Source: Amycolatopsis sp. NBC_01480
GTDB lineage: Bacteria; Actinomycetota; Actinomycetes; Mycobacteriales; Pseudonocardiaceae
DNA length: 64,000 nt
Direction of reading: 5' to 3'
Assembly (NCBI RefSeq): GCF_036227205.1
Contig: NZ_CP109442.1
Location: forward strand, 6,758,001 to 6,822,000
Part shown: positions 49,087 to 57,949 of the stretch, piece after piece
Position numbering within the stretch: position 1 is the stretch's first letter
Layout of the letters: each line of letters starts with the position of its first letter
Made by a program: the position numbers and the translations under genes
Notes under the pieces: generated by a model
The model's input: only the letters and a program-made list of their open reading frames with translations
The model's database searches: none
What the model was told of the DNA's origin: nothing

Positions 49087-50751
49087 GTGCGGATTCTCGT
49101 TTTCCTGTCGACGGTCCTGCTGGCCTGGTTCCTGACCGGGGCGGTGGCCTCGGCCGGCCCGGTGCTGGAGGGCGATACGGACAACCCGGTCTCGCCCGCG
49201 CCCGCGGTCAGCCGCCCGGACACCCCGCACTGCACCGTCTCGCTGGCGGACAAGTTCCCGTCGAACGCGGCCGACGGCAGCCCGCAGACGTTCTCCGGCA
49301 CGTTGACGCCGCCGAAGAGCTGCCCCGGGCCGTGGGCGAAGGTCGTGCTGGACCAGACCGTGACCGTCAGCGGCCGCCAGTACGACCGGATCGGTGACCT
49401 CCTGATCGGCGGCACCGAGGTGTGGTGGGGCACCACCGAGGAGCCCAGCGGCGAGGGCCACCGCGCGATCACGTACCACTTCGACAAGGACCTGACGCCG
49501 TACACCGCGCTGCTGCGCACTCCGCAGCCCTTCACCGGCGGCATCGGCAACTACACCTCCGACGTGTACACCGGCGTGTACGCGCAGACCGTCACGCTCA
49601 CCTACTACCGCGCCGACCACGCGCACCCGGCGCCCGAGACCGCGGACCGCGTTGTCGGCTTCCCGCACGCCGACGCGTCGCCGGGCGCCGCGACCGTCCA
49701 CTTCGCCGCGAAAGACCTGCCGCGCAACATCACCCGCGCCCGGCTCGAGGTGACGCTGGAGGGCGGCGCCTGCGACGAGCAGTGGTTCGACGACGTGCCC
49801 GACGAGGTCGCGGCGAAGTACCCGGCCGCGAACATGTGCGGGCACGGCCCGTTCCGCGAGGCGAACGCGGCCCTCGACGGCGCCCCGATCGGCGGCGTGC
49901 AGACGTTCCCGCACATCTACTCCGGCGGCATCGTGCCCACGCTGTGGCGGCCGGTGGTCGCGATCGGCACGTTCAGCCTGCACGCCGAAACGCTCGACCT
50001 CACGCCGTTCGCCGGGCGGCTCGTGGACGGCGGCGCGCACGACCTTTCGTTCACCGTGCCGGACATCGGCGGCTCCTGGAGCGTGGTGGCGACCCTGCTG
50101 CTCGACACCGACCAGCACGCCGCGCGCACGTCCGGCGCGCTGACGCAGGACGACGTCGCCCCGGTGGCGGCGAAGCAGACGGCGGTGAAGGACATCGCGG
50201 GCGGGGTGAACGCCACCGTGACCGCGCACCGCGACGACGTGACGGCGGGCTACGTCGACACCTCCGCGGGCCGCGTCTATACGCGGGTGGAGCGGACGCG
50301 GGACTACCGCAACAGCGACGACGTGACGGCCGCCGGCCTGACCCAGCACGTGGTGCAGTCCGACGCCGGAAAGCAGACCTCGGTGTCCACAGTGGACGGC
50401 AAGGTGCGCGCGGCGGCGCGGCACGACTGGTCGTACCCGCTCACGGTGGACGCCTCGGCGGCCAACTACGTCGACGACCAGAACTTCCGGCTCACCGGCG
50501 CGGTGGACATGACCATGCAGCTGTCGGACCTCACGGAGGAGGGACGCTCGTGGCGCCCGGTCTCGGGCTCGCGCGAGTGGCTGAGCTCGTCCGGGGTGCT
50601 GGCGCGCACGAACGGCGTCAACACGGAGTCGGACGGCAGCTCCCGCACCACGTACGCGGGCGCGGACGACCGAGGGCGGCCGTACTGGCACGCCATCACG
50701 ACTGATCACGGCCTGGTCACGGCGGATGTCGGGATGCCGAACCGCGGGTGA
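49087..50751 (+). CDS. Secreted peptide-N-glycosidase A (PNGase A)-like protein
   Basis: 554 residues from GTG 49087, placed 6 nt after GGGAGGAG. Signal peptide RILVFLSTVLLAWFLTGAVASA. The mature protein is beta-rich and matches the plant/fungal PNGase A family layout: VVLDQTVTVSGRQYDRIGDL, LIGGTEVWWGTTEEPSGEG, YTGVYAQTVTLTYYRA and a central CDEQWFDDVPDEVA. PNGase A enzymes cut the Asn-glycan bond of N-glycoproteins, including core-fucosylated plant glycans. With the rhamnosidase upstream this suggests attack on plant material, though a terminator separates the two genes. The family assignment is from pattern memory. Confidence 0.75.
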   Translation: MRILVFLSTVLLAWFLTGAVASAGPVLEGDTDNPVSPAPAVSRPDTPHCTVSLADKFPSNAADGSPQTFSGTLTPPKSCPGPWAKVVLDQTVTVSGRQYDRIGDLLIGGTEVWWGTTEEPSGEGHRAITYHFDKDLTPYTALLRTPQPFTGGIGNYTSDVYTGVYAQTVTLTYYRADHAHPAPETADRVVGFPHADASPGAATVHFAAKDLPRNITRARLEVTLEGGACDEQWFDDVPDEVAAKYPAANMCGHGPFREANAALDGAPIGGVQTFPHIYSGGIVPTLWRPVVAIGTFSLHAETLDLTPFAGRLVDGGAHDLSFTVPDIGGSWSVVATLLLDTDQHAARTSGALTQDDVAPVAAKQTAVKDIAGGVNATVTAHRDDVTAGYVDTSAGRVYTRVERTRDYRNSDDVTAAGLTQHVVQSDAGKQTSVSTVDGKVRAAARHDWSYPLTVDASAANYVDDQNFRLTGAVDMTMQLSDLTEEGRSWRPVSGSREWLSSSGVLARTNGVNTESDGSSRTTYAGADDRGRPYWHAITTDHGLVTADVGMPNRG

Positions 50752-50804
50752 CGGCCGTCTCCGCCGTCATCACTCGTTCGGTGCAGTGGGGTAGTCTCGC
50801 CGCC

Positions 50805-52079
50805 ATGGGGAGTCTCCGTTCGCGTGTCCTCGCCTGGGTCGGCCGCCGGTATCTCGCCCGGCAGCAGAAGCGGGGTTTCGACCTCGAAAAGATGGCCTTC
50901 CTGCCGGACACCGCGCTGATGCCGCTGCGCCGTGACGGCCTCGACCCCGTCGCCGAGCTGGGCGCTGCGCGGGCCGAGGCGCCGATCCGGAAGCTGGACA
51001 TGCCGTTCGGCCTGAACGCGTGGCTCGTCACGGGGTACGAGGAGTCCAAGGCCGTCCTGGGCAAGGTGTCGGAGTTCAGCAACGACTTCACCAACCTGGT
51101 CGGCAACGCCGGCGTCACCGCGGACCAGAACCCGGGCGGCCTGGGCTTCGCCGACCCGCCGGTGCACACGCGGCTGCGCAAGCTGCTGACGCCGGAGTTC
51201 ACCATGCGCCGGCTCAGCCGGCTGACCCCGCGGATCGACGCGATCGTGAACGAGCAGCTCGACGCGATGGCCGCCACCGAGGGCCCGGTCGACCTGTGGG
51301 AGCAGTTCGCGCTGCCGATCCCGTCGCTGGTGATCTGCGAGCTGCTCGGCGTGTCCTATGAGGACCGCGCCGACGTCCAGCGGCTGAGCACCGCGCGGTT
51401 CGACCTGTTCGGCGGCGCGGGCGCCTCGCTCGGCGCGATGTCGGAGTCGCTGGAGTACCTGCTGGAGGTCGTCCGCAAGCAGCGCGCGGAGCCGGGCGAC
51501 GGCCTGCTCGGCATGCTGATCAAGGACCACGGCGACGAGATCAGCGACCAGGAGCTGGCCGGCCTCGCCGACGGCGTCCTGACCGGCGGCCTGGAGACCA
51601 CCGCCAGCATGCTCGCCCTCGGCGCCCTGGTCGTCCTGCGCAACCCGGCGGCCTTCGACGCCGCCAACGGCGACGAAGACGCGGTGCACCGTTTCGTCGA
51701 GGAACTGCTGCGCTACCTGGCCGTGGTGCAGATGGCGTTCCCGCGTTTCGCCAAGCAGGACATCGAGATCGAAGGCGTCCACATCGGCGAGGGCGACATC
51801 GTGCTGGCTTCATTGTCCGGCGCCAACCGCGACGCGGTCCTGGGCGCCGACATGGAAAGCTTCGACCCCACCCGCGAGCCGACCTCGCACCTGGCGTTCG
51901 GCTACGGCGCCCACCGCTGCATCGGCGCGGAGCTGGCCCGCATGGAACTGCGCACGGCTTACCCGGCGCTGGTGCGGCGCTTCCCGAAGCTGCGCTTGGC
52001 GGTGGAACCGGAGGAACTGACGTTCCGCAAGGTTTCGATCGTTTATGGGCTGGATTCATTGCCAGTACTGGTGGACTGA
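50805..52079 (+). CDS. Cytochrome P450
   Basis: 424 residues from ATG 50805 (frame open to 50748). Class I bacterial P450: I-helix GVLTGGLETTASMLALG (oxygen-binding Thr), K-helix EELLRYLAVVQ (ExxR), and heme loop FGYGAHRCIGAELARME with axial Cys372. The N-terminus is slightly longer than usual (GSLRSRVLAWVGRRYLARQQ) but not a membrane anchor. It needs a ferredoxin and reductase, neither of which is adjacent. The substrate is unknown; the sequence style (ADPPVHTRLRKLLTPEFT) matches the CYP107/CYP105-like soluble families. Confidence 0.93.
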   Translation: MGSLRSRVLAWVGRRYLARQQKRGFDLEKMAFLPDTALMPLRRDGLDPVAELGAARAEAPIRKLDMPFGLNAWLVTGYEESKAVLGKVSEFSNDFTNLVGNAGVTADQNPGGLGFADPPVHTRLRKLLTPEFTMRRLSRLTPRIDAIVNEQLDAMAATEGPVDLWEQFALPIPSLVICELLGVSYEDRADVQRLSTARFDLFGGAGASLGAMSESLEYLLEVVRKQRAEPGDGLLGMLIKDHGDEISDQELAGLADGVLTGGLETTASMLALGALVVLRNPAAFDAANGDEDAVHRFVEELLRYLAVVQMAFPRFAKQDIEIEGVHIGEGDIVLASLSGANRDAVLGADMESFDPTREPTSHLAFGYGAHRCIGAELARMELRTAYPALVRRFPKLRLAVEPEELTFRKVSIVYGLDSLPVLVD

Positions 52080-52269
52080 GTCCGGCTGTTCACGGCTTGG
52101 TGGCTCGCGGCCGGGTCGCTTCGCCCTTCGGCGGTTCGACTGGCCGGGCGAGCCCGCGTTGCCGCTGATCGGCGCAGGCTCAGCGGCCCCTGCGAGGTGG
52201 CGAACTCGGCCGCAGTGGAGCCTGCTGCGTGCGGCGCGTTCCGTTGCGGTGCCGAGGACAAATGCAGGT

Positions 52270-52896
52270 TCAGCGAACCCCACGAGGCCGGAACTGGATG
52301 CTGATCCGCGGTCCCACCCCCTTGGCCGTCTTGGGGATCGCGTGTTCCCAGGTGCGTTGGCAGGAGCCGCCCATGATGATCAGGTCGCCGTGGCCCAGGG
52401 GGTAGCGGTGGGATTCGCCGCCGCCGCGGGGGCGTAGGGCCAGGACGCGGGGGGAGCCGACCGAGAGGATGGCGACCATGGTGTCCTCGCGGCGGCCGCG
52501 GCCGAGGTTGTCGCCGTGCCAGGCGACGCTGTCGCGGCCGTCGCGGTAGTAGCAGAGGCCCGCGGTGCGGAACGGTTCGCCCAGCGAGGCGGCGTAGTGC
52601 GCGCTCAGCGCCTCCCGTGCCGAGGTCAGCACCGGGTCGGGCAGGGGCGCGTCCTCGCCGTAGAAACACAACAGCCGCGGCACGGCCACGACCCGGTCGT
52701 ACATCTGCCGCCGCTCCTCCTGCCACGGGACTTGCGCGGCGAGCCGGCTGAACAGTTCCCCGGACCCGGACAGCCAGCCGGGCAGCACGTCGATCCACGC
52801 GCCGTCGCCCAGCTCCGTGCGCCGGACCGCGCCGAGCGGGCCCAGCTCGGCCGGCCCGGAGTCGCCGAACAGCGAACCCTGCAGTGCCTGTGTCAT
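52270..52896 (-). CDS. alkB: AlkB-family alpha-ketoglutarate-dependent DNA/RNA dealkylase
   Basis: 208 residues. Fe(II) ligands HxD in VAWHGDNLGRG and distal His in RTWEHAIPK; the 2-oxoglutarate-binding Arg is in PRISIQFRPRG. Upstream RLLCFYGEDAPLP and LGHGDLIIMGGS fit the bacterial AlkB fold. It reverses alkylation damage (1-meA, 3-meC) by oxidative demethylation. An apparent LexA box 23 bp upstream suggests SOS induction, whereas AlkB in E. coli is under Ada. The gene is monocistronic as far as visible, with 190 bp of non-coding sequence before the convergent P450 gene. Confidence 0.9.
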   Translation of the reverse strand: MTQALQGSLFGDSGPAELGPLGAVRRTELGDGAWIDVLPGWLSGSGELFSRLAAQVPWQEERRQMYDRVVAVPRLLCFYGEDAPLPDPVLTSAREALSAHYAASLGEPFRTAGLCYYRDGRDSVAWHGDNLGRGRREDTMVAILSVGSPRVLALRPRGGGESHRYPLGHGDLIIMGGSCQRTWEHAIPKTAKGVGPRISIQFRPRGVR

Positions 52897-52918
52897 GACG
52901 AGCAGTCTACACGATCAC

Positions 52919-52934
52919 TCGAACATACGTTCGG
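52919..52934 (-). promoter_or_regulatory. LexA/SOS box upstream of alkB
   Basis: TCGAACATACGTTCGG; the actinobacterial SOS box consensus is TCGAAC-N4-GTTCGA, so 15 of 16 positions fit (last base G for A). It lies 23-38 bp before the alkB ATG, overlapping the expected promoter. Confidence 0.8.
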
Positions 52935-52969
52935 GTCGGCCGGACATGGCACCCGGCCGCCGCCGTGGT

Positions 52970-53512
52970 TCAGGCCGGCAGCCGGCCCGCGACGACCGTG
53001 GCCGCCTTCATCACGAGGTCACACGCCTTGGCCTGGTCTCCCTCGTGCGAGGTGACCCCGACCCGCACGTACTCGTCAGCGGTCACGTCCATGAACACCA
53101 TGCAGCTCTTCGCGGTGCCGACCTCCATGGGCGAGGTCGCCGCGTGGTGCCCGGCGATGTCGGGCAGCGGCTTGGCCAGGGAGCCCTCGAAGTCCATCTC
53201 GTGGCCTTCCTGGTCGTTGTCGATGATCGTGACGCTGTAGTCGTTGCCCGCGCACACCGGGTGCAGGTCCGTGCGGCGCTCCGGCGTGACGGTGGGGTCC
53301 TGGTCGAGCTCCGGCACGTCGGCCGGCTTGAGCAGGGTGCACGGATCGGTGCCCGCGAGCGGCGTGCCGGTCTTGCCGGAGCCACTCGCGGGGGCCGCGG
53401 CGCTGCTGTCCCCCGTCGCCGGGCCGGCGGAGCCCTGCGGGGACTTGTCGTTGCAGGCCGAGAGCCCCAGCGCACAGGCCAGGACCGCGGCCGCCACCAT
53501 CGCACGTCGCAT
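52970..53512 (-). CDS. DUF3558-family lipoprotein
   Basis: 180 residues. Lipobox LSAC with the lipidated Cys at 20, then a low-complexity Ser/Ala/Gly linker (~25-50) and the DUF3558 domain (GTDPCTLLKPADVPELDQDP; CAGNDYSVTIIDNDQEGH; ACDLVMKAATVVAGRLP) with paired cysteines. DUF3558 lipoproteins are numerous in Pseudonocardiaceae and mycobacteria; they are surface-anchored and of unknown function. It is transcribed with the upstream PQQ-repeat lipoprotein (50 bp gap). Confidence 0.88.
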   Translation of the reverse strand: MRRAMVAAAVLACALGLSACNDKSPQGSAGPATGDSSAAAPASGSGKTGTPLAGTDPCTLLKPADVPELDQDPTVTPERRTDLHPVCAGNDYSVTIIDNDQEGHEMDFEGSLAKPLPDIAGHHAATSPMEVGTAKSCMVFMDVTADEYVRVGVTSHEGDQAKACDLVMKAATVVAGRLPA

Positions 53513-53562
53513 TGAGTTTTCCCTCGAATCCGGTTGTGTCTTCGACGACGGGCGCGAAAGCG

Positions 53563-54882
53563 CTACTTCTTCACCGGATAGGCCATCGGGGTCCGGTTGT
53601 CGCCGTCGGAGACGCCGATCGCCGCGTACTCGCTCACCCAGTACGGTTCGACACCGACCTCAGTGGACAGATCCTTCCCGGTCTTGGCGTCGAGCGTGAT
53701 CGCCTTCCCGCCCTGGGTGGTGCCGTACAGAACACCGTGCCAGGCAACGAGAACGCCGGGCGCGACCCGGTTGGCGGCCTGGTCGGGCAGGCTCCAGAGC
53801 TTACGCGCGGTCGCGGCGTCATAACCGGTCAGCACCCCGGATGCGGAGCAGGTCAACACGGACTGCTGATCGTAGAAGCAGTCACCGTAGCTGGAGGCCG
53901 CATAGCCGTAGTCGCCGGTGAGCCGGGCCTTTTCGGCGCCGGTGGCGGGGTCGAGGAACACCAGGAACGTACCGCCGTGGACGTTCTGCTCGATCTGCGC
54001 CTTCTGGTCGACCACGACCAGCGCGGGATCGGACGAAACGAGGTCGAGCGAGTAGGAATCCTTGGCAGCGGTCCATTTCTCCTGCCCCGTCACGACGTCG
54101 AGGGCGGTGATCTGGCTCGTGGAGCTGGTCTTGTTGTACTGGACCCCCGCCAGGACGTCGCCGTGGACGCTGCCGCCGGTGTAGTCCGGGCGAGTCCACA
54201 ATGTCTTGCCGGTGGCCGGGTCCAGGCCGACCGTGATGTGGGCCTCGTCCTTTTCGTAACTGGCGACGACGGCCTTGTCGGTAACCCCGACGACCTTGGT
54301 GACCGCGTTGGTGGCGTCGGCGTACTCGTCGGTGGAGACCTTGGTGTCGGCCTGCCACGCCTTCTTGCCGGTGGTGGCGTCGGCGGCGAGCACCGTCAGC
54401 GCGACGTAGCCGGGTGTCGTCCCCTGCTCGGGGAACTGGACCGGGACCGCCGCGGCGGCGAGCTTGTCCGTGACCACGGGCGGCCGCGGCGCGCTGGTGT
54501 TGACGAACGGGCCGCTCTGGTTGTTCGGGTCGGCGGGTGCGCCTTCGATCGGCGCGGCCCACTGCTGCTTGCCGGTGAGCACGTCCACGGCGGTCAGCCC
54601 GGTCGGCGCCACGATGTAGGCCGTGCGGTCGCGCAGGGTGAGGAACCGCGCGGTGACGCTGCCCCCGATGTTGGTGCTGAACGCCGTGGTGGGCAGGGCG
54701 ACGCCCGCGGCCGCGTCGAACGCGGTGGGCGGGTCGGCCGTCTTGGCCGCCGGGGGTTGCCTGGAGGGGGTGACCACATCGGACTGGGGAGACCGGGGTG
54801 ACTGCGGGCTCGGCCCGCTGCTGCAGCCACCGGCTGTGATCACCACCGCCAGGCAGGTCAGGATGGCTGGTACTCGCCGCAT
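53563..54882 (-). CDS. PQQ-like beta-propeller lipoprotein
   Basis: 439 residues. Signal sequence with lipobox TAGGC (Cys20), a Ser/Pro-rich linker, then a beta-propeller of PQQ-type repeats: LTAVDVLTGKQQWAAPIEG, VLAADATTGKKAWQADTKV, VGLDPATGKTLWTRPDYT, ITALDVVTGQEKWTAAK, GYDAATARKLWSLPDQ, and ITLDAKTGKDL. Such propellers are surface scaffolds (BamB-like or AfsK-sensor-like) rather than quinoprotein enzymes; no dehydrogenase active site is seen. It is divergent from an AfsR-type regulator (102 bp), which may control both lipoprotein genes. Confidence 0.88.
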   Translation of the reverse strand: MRRVPAILTCLAVVITAGGCSSGPSPQSPRSPQSDVVTPSRQPPAAKTADPPTAFDAAAGVALPTTAFSTNIGGSVTARFLTLRDRTAYIVAPTGLTAVDVLTGKQQWAAPIEGAPADPNNQSGPFVNTSAPRPPVVTDKLAAAAVPVQFPEQGTTPGYVALTVLAADATTGKKAWQADTKVSTDEYADATNAVTKVVGVTDKAVVASYEKDEAHITVGLDPATGKTLWTRPDYTGGSVHGDVLAGVQYNKTSSTSQITALDVVTGQEKWTAAKDSYSLDLVSSDPALVVVDQKAQIEQNVHGGTFLVFLDPATGAEKARLTGDYGYAASSYGDCFYDQQSVLTCSASGVLTGYDAATARKLWSLPDQAANRVAPGVLVAWHGVLYGTTQGGKAITLDAKTGKDLSTEVGVEPYWVSEYAAIGVSDGDNRTPMAYPVKK

Positions 54883-54984
54883 CTGTGTGTTCTCTCCCCA
54901 AAAGTGCTGCTCCGGGCGACCGGCCCCACAGTAGGCAAACGGGTCAAACAGCTTTCTAACACTCGCGTAAAGTACCGATCGGTT

Positions 54985-57942
54985 ATGGACTTCTCAGTGC
55001 TCGGACCGGTGCGGGCGTTCCTGGACGGGCGCCCCGTTCCCCTCGGCGTGCGCAAGCAGCGGTTCGTCCTCGCGGTGCTGCTGCTGGAGGCCAACAAGCA
55101 TGTGCCCGCGGACCGGCTGATCGACCTGATCTGGCCCGAAGGCGAGGCGCCGAACACCGCGCGGGCCGTCATCCACACCCAGATCAGCCGCCTGCGAGCG
55201 ACCTTCGCCGGGAGCCAGGACGTCACGCTCGTGCGTGAAGGATCCGGCTACGAATTGCGCATCGATCCCCTGCGGGTCGACGTGTTCCGGTTCCGCGCCC
55301 TGTGCACGCGCGCCCGGGCCGCCATCGGGGAACGCCGGATCGAGCTGCTGGAGGAGGCGCTGGCGCTCTGGGAGGGCCCGGCGCTCAGCGCGCTGGCGAC
55401 CGAGGACGTCCGGCTCCGGGTGGCCGCGCCGCTGGAAGAGGAGCGGCTGGGCGCGCTGGAGGACCGGTTCGAGGCGTACCTGGGGCTCGGCCGCGAGATC
55501 GAGGTCATCCACGAACTCGCCGAAGCGGGCGCCGAGCACCCGCTGCGCCAGCAGCTGGTGGCCAAGCTGATGCTCGGCCTGCACCGCCTGGGCCGCACGC
55601 CCGAGGCGCTGGCCGCCTACCAGCGGCTCTACCAGCAGCTCGACGAGGAACTGGGCATCGAACCGGCGCCCTCGGTGCGTCAGCTCCAGGTGCGGATCCT
55701 GCGTGACGACCCGTCGCTCCTGCCGTTCACCGGGCCCCGCCAGCTGCCGCCGGACGTCGACCACTACATCGGCCGTGACGATCACCTGGACACCCTCGCG
55801 GGCCTGTTCGATCCCGGCCGCCAGGGCCTGGCCGTGGTCGCGATCACCGGCAAGCCCGGGCTGGGCAAGACCGCGCTCGCGGTCCGGGCCGCGCACCGCC
55901 TGGCTGCGCGGTTCCCCGACGGGCAATTATTCGTCGACCTGCACGGCGCCGGCTCCCGGCCGCGTGACCCGGCGGAAGTCCTCGCCCGGTTCCTGCGTGA
56001 CCTCGGGGTGGCCGGCCCGGATCTCCCGGCGTCGCTGGAGGAGCGGATCGGGCTGTTCCGCGACCGCACCGCGACCCGCCGCGTCCTGGTGGTCCTGGAC
56101 AACGCGGCCGGCGAGGAGCAGCTGCGCCCGCTGGTTCCGGGGAGCCCGGAGTGCGGGGTGCTGATCACCAGCCGCCGCCGGCTGACCGGGCTGGACCTGC
56201 GTGGCCTGATCGACCTCGACGGCCTGGCCGACGCGGACGCCCTCGCGCTGCTGGCCGATCTCGAGCCCCGGGTCCCGGCCGGGGACGAGGCCGCCCGCAA
56301 GATCGTCCGGCTCTGCGGCGGCCTGCCGCTGGCGCTGCGGATCGTGGGCACGAAACTGCGGTCCCGCCCGCACCAGACGGTCGCCGATCTGGCCGCGCGG
56401 CTGGCGGACGAACGCGATCGGCTGGACGAGCTGGTCGGCGGCGACCGGGAGGTCCGGGCCAGCTTCCTGCTCAGCTACACCGGGCTGGAACCCGCGCAGC
56501 AGCGCGCTTTCCGGCTGCTGGCGGCCATGCCGGACACCGGTTTCGCGGCCTGGGCGGCGGCCGCGGCGCTGGGGGAGGGCCTCCGGGCCACCGAACGCCT
56601 GCTGGAAAGCCTGGTGGACGTCAACCTGCTGGAGTGCGGACGCGGCGAGTTCACCCCGACCCGGTACCACTTCCATGACCTGATCCGCTTGTACGCCAAG
56701 GAAAAGCTCTCGTCACCGGATCGCGCGGCGGTCTGGTCGAGGCTCACCGACGCCTACCTGTACCTGGGGAACCGCGCGGACGCCCGGCTGGAGTTCGGCG
56801 GCCTGCACCAGTTCACCCCGCCGCCGCTGGCGCTGGACGCGCCCCGGCTGGTGGACGACGTGGAGCGGAACGCGGCGGCCTGGCTGGCGGACGAGCACGC
56901 CGCGATCGTCCACGCGGTGGAACTGTCGGCGGCGGCCGGCGACGAGCTGACGACCTGCCGGCTCTCGGCGACCGTGGCGGCCTTCCTGGAGCTGCGCGCC
57001 CAGTGGAGCGACCTGAAGCGCGTGGCGGAGCTCAGCCACGCCGCGGCGACCGGAATGGACAGTCCATACTGGACTGCGTACGCCCTGTTCGCACTCGGGC
57101 TGGCGGCCAGGGAGACGCGGGATTTCGCGACCGCGGAGAGTTCCTTCCGGGCCGGCCTGGCGATCCTGCCGCGCGCGGGCGACCCGTTGCTGGAGGTCGT
57201 CACGCTGTTGTCGGTGGGGGTGTCCCACCGGCTGCTCGGGCGCTGGGACGAGGCGGCGGGGTTCTTCACCGGCTGTCTGTCCAGATTGGACTCCCTGGCC
57301 GCGCCCCGGTGGCGGGCCTACACCCTGCGCGAGTACGGGGTGCTGCACCGTTACCGGGGCGAATGGGCGAAGGCGAAGGAGCTCTTGACCGAGGCCATCA
57401 CGACGTACCGTTCGCTCGGCGACACCAGGTGGGAGGCGGCGAGCGGCCGCGAACTCGGGATCATCCACCAGGACGAGGGGAATCACGCGGCGGCGGTCGA
57501 GCAGCTGACGGCCAGCCTCGAAGCCCTTCGGAGCGTGGGCGACCACCGAAGGGAAGGCGCCACGCTGCGCTGCCTCGGCTGGGTGGCGCTGGAGGCGGGC
57601 AACCTTCCCGAAGCCCTCGCGTATGCCCGGCAGGCCCGCGAAACCCTCGGGCAGACGCTGGACACCCACGGCCTGGCCTGCGCGGAAGTCCTGTTGGGCG
57701 ACATCCACCTCGCCCTGGGCGACCCGGCAGAGGGGCGCGCGCACCTGGACCGGGGCGTGGCCTACCTCGATACCTCCGGCGATCCCCGGTGGCGCGGAAA
57801 GTCCTTGCTCAGCCTGGGCCGCCACCTGGCCGCGGTGGGCGATCACGCGGGCGCCCGGGCGGCGTGGGAAAAAGCATCGGACGACCTGTCCCGGATCGGC
57901 GCCCACGAAGCCGCGACGGTGCGTGCCCTGCTGGACCGGTGA
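54985..57942 (+). CDS. AfsR/SARP-type regulator with NB-ARC and TPR domains
   Basis: 985 residues from ATG 54985 (in-frame codons back to 54904 lie in the divergent promoter). OmpR-type winged helix (1-95, MDFSVLGPVRAFLDGRPV), bacterial transcriptional activation domain BTAD (~100-245, ALWEGPALSAL; RLYQQLDEELGIEPAPSVRQ), NB-ARC/STAND ATPase (~265-560; P-loop GKPGLGKTAL at ~287, Walker B RVLVVLDNA, GLPLALRIVG), and a TPR array (~640-975). The layout matches AfsR, a global activator of secondary metabolism. No biosynthetic cluster is seen next to it, so a target cannot be named. It is convergent with the LysE gene (7 bp). Confidence 0.92.
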   Translation: MDFSVLGPVRAFLDGRPVPLGVRKQRFVLAVLLLEANKHVPADRLIDLIWPEGEAPNTARAVIHTQISRLRATFAGSQDVTLVREGSGYELRIDPLRVDVFRFRALCTRARAAIGERRIELLEEALALWEGPALSALATEDVRLRVAAPLEEERLGALEDRFEAYLGLGREIEVIHELAEAGAEHPLRQQLVAKLMLGLHRLGRTPEALAAYQRLYQQLDEELGIEPAPSVRQLQVRILRDDPSLLPFTGPRQLPPDVDHYIGRDDHLDTLAGLFDPGRQGLAVVAITGKPGLGKTALAVRAAHRLAARFPDGQLFVDLHGAGSRPRDPAEVLARFLRDLGVAGPDLPASLEERIGLFRDRTATRRVLVVLDNAAGEEQLRPLVPGSPECGVLITSRRRLTGLDLRGLIDLDGLADADALALLADLEPRVPAGDEAARKIVRLCGGLPLALRIVGTKLRSRPHQTVADLAARLADERDRLDELVGGDREVRASFLLSYTGLEPAQQRAFRLLAAMPDTGFAAWAAAAALGEGLRATERLLESLVDVNLLECGRGEFTPTRYHFHDLIRLYAKEKLSSPDRAAVWSRLTDAYLYLGNRADARLEFGGLHQFTPPPLALDAPRLVDDVERNAAAWLADEHAAIVHAVELSAAAGDELTTCRLSATVAAFLELRAQWSDLKRVAELSHAAATGMDSPYWTAYALFALGLAARETRDFATAESSFRAGLAILPRAGDPLLEVVTLLSVGVSHRLLGRWDEAAGFFTGCLSRLDSLAAPRWRAYTLREYGVLHRYRGEWAKAKELLTEAITTYRSLGDTRWEAASGRELGIIHQDEGNHAAAVEQLTASLEALRSVGDHRREGATLRCLGWVALEAGNLPEALAYARQARETLGQTLDTHGLACAEVLLGDIHLALGDPAEGRAHLDRGVAYLDTSGDPRWRGKSLLSLGRHLAAVGDHAGARAAWEKASDDLSRIGAHEAATVRALLDR

Positions 57943-57949
57943 CGCCGTC

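Noticed and set aside
54936..54950. CAAAC...CAAAC as a SARP heptamer direct repeat before the AfsR-type gene
   Set aside because: The two CAAAC copies are 9 bp apart, not 11, and lie upstream of the regulator itself with poor flanking match.
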